Source: Apostichopus californicus
Lineage: Eukaryota > Echinodermata > Holothuroidea > Aspidochirotida > Stichopodidae
Direction: 5' to 3'
DNA length: 21,652 bases
Assembly (NCBI GenBank): GCA_020650975.1
Contig: JAIPMN010042880.1
Span: 2,012-23,663, forward strand
This document shows, in pieces, positions 10,201 through 19,200 of the stretch. Below the pieces are notes generated by a model. It saw only the letters and a list, made by a program, of their open reading frames with translations, ran no database searches and was not told where the DNA came from. Each line of letters starts with the position of its first letter. The first letter of the stretch is position 1. The translations under genes and the position numbers were made by a program.

Positions 10201-13200
10201 ATCGCAAAAACCCTATTCCATGATGTTTAATACCTGAAACCTTCTGTAATATACAGGGAATAACTTATCAGGTATCACATCGCAAAAACCCTGTTCCATG
10301 ATGTTTAATACCTGAAACCTTCTGTAAGATACAGGGAATAACTTATCAGGTTTCGCATGGCAAAAACCCTATTCCATGATGTTTAATACCTGAAACCTTC
10401 TGTACAATACAGGGAATAACTTATCAGGTATCGCATGGCAAAAACCCTATTCCATGATGTTTACTACCTGAAACCTTTTGTACGATACAGGGAATAACTT
10501 ATCAGGTATTGCATGGCAAAAACCCTATTCCATGCTGTTTAATACCTGAAACCTTCTGTACGATACAGGAAATAACTTATCAGGTATTGCATTGCAAAAA
10601 CCCTATTGGATGATGTAATACCTGAAACCTTCTGTACAATACAGGGAATAACTTATCAGGTATCGCATTGCAAAAACCCTTTTCCATGATGTTTAATACC
10701 TGAAACCTTCTGTACAATACAGGGAATAACCTATCAGGTATCGCATTGCAAAAACCCTATTCCATGAAGTTTAATACCTGAAACCTTCTGTACAATACAG
10801 GGAATAACTTATCAGGTATCGCATTGCAAAAACCCTATTCCATGAAGTTTAATACCTGAAACCTTCTGTACAATACAGGGAATAACATATCCAGCATCGC
10901 ATGGCAAAAACCCTATTCCATGATGTTTAATACCTGAAACCTTCTGTACAATACAGGGAATAACATATCCAGCATCGCATGGCAAAAACCCTATTCCATG
11001 AAGTTTAATACCTGAAACCTTCTGTACAATACAGGGAATAACATATCCAGCATCGCATGGCAAAAACCCTATTCCATGATGTTTAATACCTGAAACCTTC
11101 TGTACAATACAGGGAATAACATATCCAGCATCGCATGGCAAAACCCTATTCCATGATGTTTAATACCTGAAACCTTCTGTACAATACAGGGAATAACATA
11201 TACAGCATCGCATGGCAAAAACCCTATTCAAAACGGGCAAATTGCTATACAAGTGCAAAGATGCATAGCAGGTGTTTGTACACAGGTAACCATAGGATTT
11301 TGTACAGGATTGTTCAGAGCAATCAAAGGTGCTATACATAAGATGAATATCTTGCTTTACAATACCATACAATACATTACATTACAATACATTACATTAA
11401 ACAAAGGAAAGCAAAAATTCCCATGAATTGCTCAAAACAAGTTACCTTATGTAAACATGTTATATTTTGGGGTTTTAACCCCCCCCCCCCCAATTTCATT
11501 TTTTAAAATAAAGAGTTATTTATCTGGAACTAAGAAACCAACCTTAAAAGAAACCCAAAAGCAGAATGTCCAAAAAAAAAATCCAAGGTGGGTGAATGAA
11601 AGTTTAAGATGCAAAATTGTGTATGTTCAAAATATGTTGGCTTAAAATGGCTATCCTCCAGTTGAACACATATTACCTTGACCAGCCTCGCCAGGTTTCT
11701 GCGTCAACAGAGTATTGAGATGTTCAGTCTGCACTTGTTCAAGAGCCAGAGCCAATTCACGAATCCGGTTTCTATACCAAGATAAGAAGGGGGGAAAAAC
11801 TCAGAGATTACATGTAAAGTCACTAAAATTACATATTAGCAGGGGCACACTGATGGTGATCTGGGACCCAGGATAAAAAGATCAATTTTGGCCACTCTAC
11901 CAGAGCAAAGCCAGTCCTCAATGCCCCCCACCCACACCCCCTCCTGAGACTTATAGTTGAGATACAACCTATCCTACATGGATAAATGTTTGCCTTTTTC
12001 TCTCTTATAATAACAACACCCAAGTAGTTAGTATATAGAAACAATACTTGTATGTAAGTGCACTTAACATTGGATTTGATTAGCAGACTATGGAGGCTAG
12101 GGGACCCCTGATACTTGGGGCATTCCATCCCACCCTCTGTATATTACACCATATTTCACTTTCCCCCAACCGGGTCATCGCACCATCTGTAAATTACACC
12201 GTATTTCACTTTCCACAAAATTTCCACCAGATTGAAACATTTTCAAATTTCGTTTTGGAAGTTTGTTGTCAAGTTTGACGGACTTTTGACTTATAGTTTG
12301 TAAAAAACACACACCCAAAAACGTAACCAATGAAACAGAAACTAATGAATTGTATTTCTTTTACCATTTGGTATCAACTTATAACTGAAAAATGACCAAA
12401 AATCAACACAAGAAACCGCTAAATGTTTGGAGATGAGATTCTTACTCGTAATCCTCTTGAATAATCTTGACTTCCTCCTCGTGGTGAGCGATCAAGACTT
12501 CTACATCAGCCTTAGGGACGACATCCTAAAAGTAAACAAAGAAAATTAGTAATGTTACCGTATTGATCAACCCAGCCTCAATTCTATGTGGGCATTATGT
12601 TCCTCACATATATCCAGCCAGGCCTATATAGGCCTAGAAGGATAGATGTCACTTTTGACTGAATGAGCACCACTTTGGCCTACCACAGAGTAGCAAATAC
12701 ACAGCTTGCCGGGAAAAGGGAATCATAGCTTGATTGGTATAATATGTATATTAACATGCATACATATTCATTACCTCTTTCTCTGCATGTGTTGACTGGA
12801 CAAACCCTACATACATATTCATTACCTATTTAATACTCTGCATGTGTTGATTGGACAGACTACATACATATTCATTACCTCTTTCTCTCCATGTGTTGAC
12901 TGGACAGACTTTACATACATATTCATTACCTCTTTCTCTGAATGTGTCGATTGGACAGACTTTACATACATATTCATTACCTCTTTCTCTGAATGTGTTG
13001 ACTGAACAGACTTTACATACATATTCATTACCTCTTTCTCTGAATGTGTTGACTGGACAGACCTTACATACATATTCATTACCTCTTTCTCTGCATGTGT
13101 TGATTGGACAGACTTTACATACATATTCATTACCTCTTTCTCTGAATGTGTCGATTGGACAGACTTTATATACATAATCATTACCTCTTTCTCTGAATGT

Positions 13201-16200
13201 GTTGACTGGACAGACTTTACATACATATTCATTACCTCTTTCCCTGAATGTGTTGACTGGACAGACTTTACATACATATTCATTACCTCTTTCTCTGCAT
13301 GTGTTGACTGGACAGACTTTACATACATATTCATTACCACTATCTCTGCATGTGTTGACTGGACAGACTTTACATACATATTCATTACCTCTTTCTCTGA
13401 CTGTGTTGACTGGACAGACTTTACATACATATTCATTACCTCTTTCTCTACATGTGTTGATTGGACAGACTTTATATACATATTCATTACCTCTTTCTCT
13501 GAATGTGTCGATTGGACAGACATAGCCGATAAACACCTGTCCTGGTAATCTTTGTTGAGAGAGAGGTCTTCTTTCTTCATAACACGGAGGTCCACACCAG
13601 TCAGGTCAAAGACTATCTCCTTAAGAGTTTCAGATTCTGAGATTAAAAAATGAAAATGATAATTAATTACAACAACAACAGCAATAACTACAAAAACAAA
13701 ACATACATCATCATGTCAACATTTTGAAATACTTTGATTTACTTTTCCAATCTATATTTGATTGGTATTGCTTCACAAATGTTTCTTGGAGATTTCAATT
13801 TCTGCAAAGTTCTAAATTACTCACAAAGGTGACCATGTATTTGGTGAACATCTTGCTCCACCGCAATCTCAGGTTTAGTAATACTTTGTAGGTGCGATAA
13901 ATTTTAACTTCTGAAATATGAATTAATCTCATTCAAGGAGCTAATTTCAAAAGTAAGGATGAAATGGTGAGAGAATGTTACCTGTTTCTTTGTCTTTGAC
14001 AAATGGTTTATGCACCCTTGTATAATAGAAGACCAGAGGGAGGACCCCAGAGGGTTCCTCGTTGGTCTTGGCCTTTCTACCGGTCTCAATCTTATAGACA
14101 GGGAACGGTGTAGGGGCAAAGAGCTTTGTTTCTTCCTCAGACTCAACTAACTGCACATCCTGAAAAAAAGAAGGGAAAAAACCCAAACTAAAACAGGAGG
14201 AATTCTATGGTAAACGGTTGCTGAAGACGGTTAAATCGGGGTACCAACATTGTGGGGCAGAAAGTCAACAAAAATTAACAACATTTAACTAGCATTATGC
14301 ACCCTTGTATAAAAGAAGACCAGAGAGTCATGTCACTTTAATTTGAAGTATCTGAATGTCAACAATTAACAACATTTTAATTACCATTTGGAGGATCGTT
14401 TCAGGAGGGGAATGCCGAGTGTGTCTTAGTTTGAAACAATTGTGATCTCATTTTGAGTAATACTCGTTAGGCTTGGTCAAAATCACAATTTTAACGCCGA
14501 GAATGGGGTCTGATCCTTCCTTGATCACAGGATTCAAATCGCAGGGTGTTGATCAGTGTTTGCATTACAAATAGAACCCCAAGTGCAGGGTTGGACACAA
14601 TGCTCGCAGTCTTATGTAGACAGGGCCTAAGCATATTGCAAACTCACCAGTGCCTTCAAATCTTCCATGACCATAGTTCCCATAGCGACCAATTCATCAA
14701 ATTGACCATGATGGACACCGAGTTTGATTGGTTCTTCCCTGGGTGACTTCTCGCTCTGGGTCTCATCTTCGGAATCTACTGGCTTAGAGGCGGGAGCCGC
14801 AGGGGGGTGGGGTTTGGCAACAGACGAAGGTGTAGGATCAGCCCCCGAAGTCTTGTCAAAAAGAGGTTTGTCTCCGATGGGGAAGTTTAAAATAAAATGC
14901 CTGTAGTAAAGTGGAAAAGTTGGTTAAATACTTTAAGGATTGGTTTCGTTGAAGGGTTTGGAGATGGCTTTGACGCCTGTTATTTTTATGGTCTTTGGAA
15001 GTTTGGAGATGATGATAGTAGTGTTAGCTCAGTGGTTAACGCTGGTGCCTTCCAATCATAAGGTCCCGAGTTCGAGTCACTCCAAGATTAATGTATGTCG
15101 TCCAGTTACAGAGTTGTTGACAATTGACAATTCATAATCATGGACGTTAAATATGAATCTAAGAGACTGACTTCGGTCAGCTTGCGGCTTTGATAAGCCA
15201 ATGATGGCTTTTTCGCGAGTTCCTGCTTGCAGGAGGATCTAAAATACATAGATGAAAGCCCTTTCATTATATCAGCAGTAAAGATAAATCATCTGTCCAG
15301 ACTAGACATAATATGATTTAAACAAATGCCATTTTGCAGAATAAGTTCAATTCCACGTTGCTAATTAATGTTAGAATGTAAGACAGAACCTTTCCATCTT
15401 GATCAAGGTATTAAAGTTCAAACCACACAAATGACTTATAAAATGACAAATATGTTTACAGAACATTATTAGTATGAATGTAACTGTAAATTAATTTCTG
15501 GCATATTTTAAAATTTAGGAGAAATTTTATTCAACATTAGAAAGCTAGTATTTGCTTGCTTTTCAAATTTATTCAATTTTTTTAATACCTTTGTATATTT
15601 CTATAGTATATATATATATTTGCAAAATGTGGATATAAATATATTGAAATTCAAATGAAAAAAATCATAAAATGTTAAGAAATTGATTATCTACTTTAAA
15701 GATGCTACATAGGGTAAAGTCCTAGCACAGATCTCCTTCAGAGTCTGTTACAGATGAAGATCTTGTTATCTTCAAACTGAGGACCTTTAACAAATTCAAA
15801 TTTGTGGATTAAAATGTGATGGCAATAGCCTCTTTCAATGACAAATTAATCACTCCGATTACGATGTGTGTTGAAAACTGGACGACATAAACACTTTCAA
15901 TATACCAACCTATCTCCTGGTTTAGCCATACTTTTCTTCTTCTGCTGCTTGTTAGCCACGCCCCCTTTAGAACCAATCAAAGAGTTTCCTTTTGCCGGGG
16001 AAGGACTTTTCCCCGCTCCTTTCCCTGTTCAAGATGGGATTAAACCAAGCAAAAATGGCAACCCTCTTTAATTTGTGTGACAGTACAAAAAAAAAGTGAA
16101 ATGAAATGAAATGAATCTATTATTAAATACCAAAGACAGAATATCTTCTTTTTTTTTATATCAGAAAAAATGTTCATAAACCTGTAAACGTTCAAACAGT

Positions 16201-19200
16201 AACTTATTATTCACTTCCAAAGTACTGTGCCACAAACATATTAAACTGAAACTCACAAATACAAACATTGTTTGGCTGCTATTGTCAAATAGAATTGTAG
16301 ATTTAATTTGCTGCGCAAAATATGTACGCAAAATTCCTATATGAAGATGCACTACGTATAAGCAGCTTTTTATTTACAAAATCACAAGTTGCTGCACAAA
16401 ATTTAAACACTCGATTACTCTGTTATAAAATCATAAACAATAAAACATTTTTTCTACCGCAGGTGTACATGTTTTGTTTGAGGTTCACCTCAGTCATCCT
16501 AGTAAGGACGACTTCAGTCTTTCAAACGTAACGCTTTTATTTTCGTGTCCCACACATTTCAGAATCGTACCTCGACTCGACGGTTTCTCTTCTGGAAACG
16601 GTTCACTCTTCTTAAATTGCTGCTGTAACGTCAGGCTACACTTGACGTCGTCGAGTTGGATACCGATCGGCTGGTAAACCTTCACGTTCAGGGAGTAATC
16701 GTAACGGGGCTCGTGTGTCCAGAGGCCCATCTCTGATGTGGGGGGCTTTGGAGCTGGAACTTCAACATAAACAGTTTTCGGTTCTTCATTGTCAGGTTCT
16801 TGGAAGGTGACCCTCTGTAAGATAAAAACAGAAAATGATGGAAGTCTTGGATTTGAAGTAGGATTTGACAATAGCAGAAATGTAAGAGGGGTGAAAAGTG
16901 GGATGGAGGAAGAAAGGTATGTGGGAGTGGAGAGATAGGTAAGTGGGGTGAAAGTGGGATGGAGGGAGAAAGGTATGTGGGAGGGAAGAAGAAAGTGGGA
17001 ATGGGGAGAAAGAAATGTGGGTGTGGAGAGATAGGTAAGTGGGAAGGGAGAGAAAGGTATGAGGGGACAAAGGAATGTGGGTGGGGAGAACAAGAGTGGA
17101 AGGGGAGGAAGAAATACAGGAGGGGAGAAGTAAAGTGGGTAGGAAAACTATGTGAGTGGGCAGAGAAGGTAACTGGTTGGACAAAGGTAATTAGGAGGGG
17201 AGAAAGAAATGTGGAAGAGGAGAGGAATGTAATGCACGGAAGAAAGCTGCATGTGGGTGGTAGAAATTTCCTTTTTATAAATAAAGTAACTACATCACCA
17301 ACAATTGGTGAGATTTAATAAGACCAAAGTCCCACTGAAGGGAGCACAGAGAAAATCTTAAAGGGGCCCCCTGTTTTTGAGGCAAAGCACATAAAATGGA
17401 ACTTGATACAGTGTTTCTTTCACTAAGTACTTAGAATTCTCTTTCATAACAGACTTTCCTCAGTCAAAAGGTATTGATTATTTGAAATTTCTTCCAGTAG
17501 CGTGTAACTGTACGGCAAAATTCTAACTTTCGGCCGGGTCATAGTAAGGTGGGTTTATCATCCAAGAGCAATCTATGGTTTTCCCATCTGAAATGACTCT
17601 CTAAATTGGAAAGATTCCAAATTTGAGTTAAAATGTTGAATTGGAAGCCACCCGACGTATAAGTTGTAATCCATAAGCCCTGGCGGATTTCTCCCACATT
17701 TGTGTTCGCTTAAGCATCGTAACAATAACTGCTGTTTATTATTATTATTATGATGATTATTATTATTAAACTTCTTTCTACCTTTCCACCTCCAGGAGTC
17801 CTTTGCTGGGACGCCTCTGTTTCGTCTTCTTTATCGTCTCCATCTTCATCCTCTTGTGAGGAATCCTCAGAAAATTCTAACTCTTCATCCGACTGACAAA
17901 AATGGAGATAAAAATATTATACAAGTAAACAAAAGACAGAAAACCGACTGGGAAGTTTTAAACAATGAAAAAGAACAAAGAACTTTATGGCTACAATGGG
18001 ATTCAAACCAGTGACCACTGGGTTGCAAGAGGTCACTGGGTTAATATCATGTTATAGCCATAAGTTTCTTTGTTCTTTTCAAAAGAAGGAGAAAAAGTAA
18101 GAACGACGGATATTTTTGTTGAGAAGTAGATCTTTGACAAGATCCTCCTGTTATAAAATAGACAATCCTCAAACAGAACAGAAAAACGAATGGTGGCAGC
18201 ATTAAATTGAACAATGTAAAGAAGGGGGACAAAAAAGGGGGAAGTTACCCCTGGGTATGACTTTTAAACCATGGTATGTCCCAAACAATAACTTGGTTAT
18301 GCTGAATATTTAGAACTAGTAGCAGAGGTGGAGTGGGGTTGGGGTATGTTCCCTGCAAGCATCTCTGCCAGATAGATTTAAGACATGGGGGAGGGGGAGA
18401 GAAGTTGCTCATTTATATTAAGCATAACCATTATATGCGGTCAAGACAGTGGTTGGACTAATTGCTTCTCATATAAAGATTTACACTGGGTGTGGGTGGT
18501 TCATTAACAAGAATCGTCATTAGATAGTAAAAAGTTAGTAAAGATGATAATGTGATTAATTCTTCCTCAGAGACTGCTTGAGGTAAGTTAACAATGGGGA
18601 GGGGGATGCTAGAAGGGTAAGGGGAAAGGGATGGGGAAGGGGAAAGAGATGGGGATGGGGAAGGGGCAAGGGATGAGGATGGGGAAAGGGATGGGGATGG
18701 GGAAGTGGATGGGGATGGGGTAGGGGAGAGAGGATTTTTTTGCTTAATGATGATGGTTAGGCTTGCTTCTCTTTTAAAGTTACTTATTATGAAAGTAAAA
18801 AGTTAGGATACGTCTACATACCGAGCTGATTATTTGGAGTTCGTTGACTGAATTTGATTGGCTGAGGAGATCTTCTCTTTTCTCCTCCTCTCCCTCGTCC
18901 TCTGACGATTCCGGCTCTTTATCTAACGAATCGATGTATGCTTGAAGATGCTCCATGCTGATAAATGGAAAAAACAGACAATTGTAATTTAATTTCTTGT
19001 TTGCATAAGAAAGTTTACAATGTAAATCCATCACCTTGTTCATAGTACATATTTCACTTGCAAAATGTACCATAATTAACGTCGAAAAAAAGCCAAATTT
19101 GGAAATCATAAATAAGTTGAAACATAGTACCTATATCCTTTTTATAAAAATGCACCTGTAGGTTTGATACCAGTGTTCTAGGACTCCATAGTCCAGACAA

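Noticed and set aside
10812-11141. A 109-codon minus-strand frame with a 26-residue repeat
   Set aside because: It is the 78-bp minisatellite in frame, with no splice signal, and it lies within an intron.
10136-11229. CRISPR array
   Set aside because: The direct repeats have no unique spacers, and the setting is a eukaryotic intron.
12822-13595. A 257-codon open frame with 17-residue repeats, plus further open frames of 108 and 236 codons over the same stretch
   Set aside because: Only the part to 13491 is supported as exon J. The rest is the 51-bp repeat read in several frames and on both strands, since its length is a multiple of three. It can contribute residues only if a later donor is used.
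16494-17093. A 199-codon minus-strand frame that includes exon F
   Set aside because: Only 16571-16814 has exon character and good splice sites. The left-over N-terminal part is Ser/Pro/Leu-rich translation of a purine-rich repeat.
18780-19109. A start codon at the MEHLQAY methionine (18954-18956)
   Set aside because: The ATG directly follows a good acceptor and its preceding codon is completed by exon C, so it is an internal methionine.
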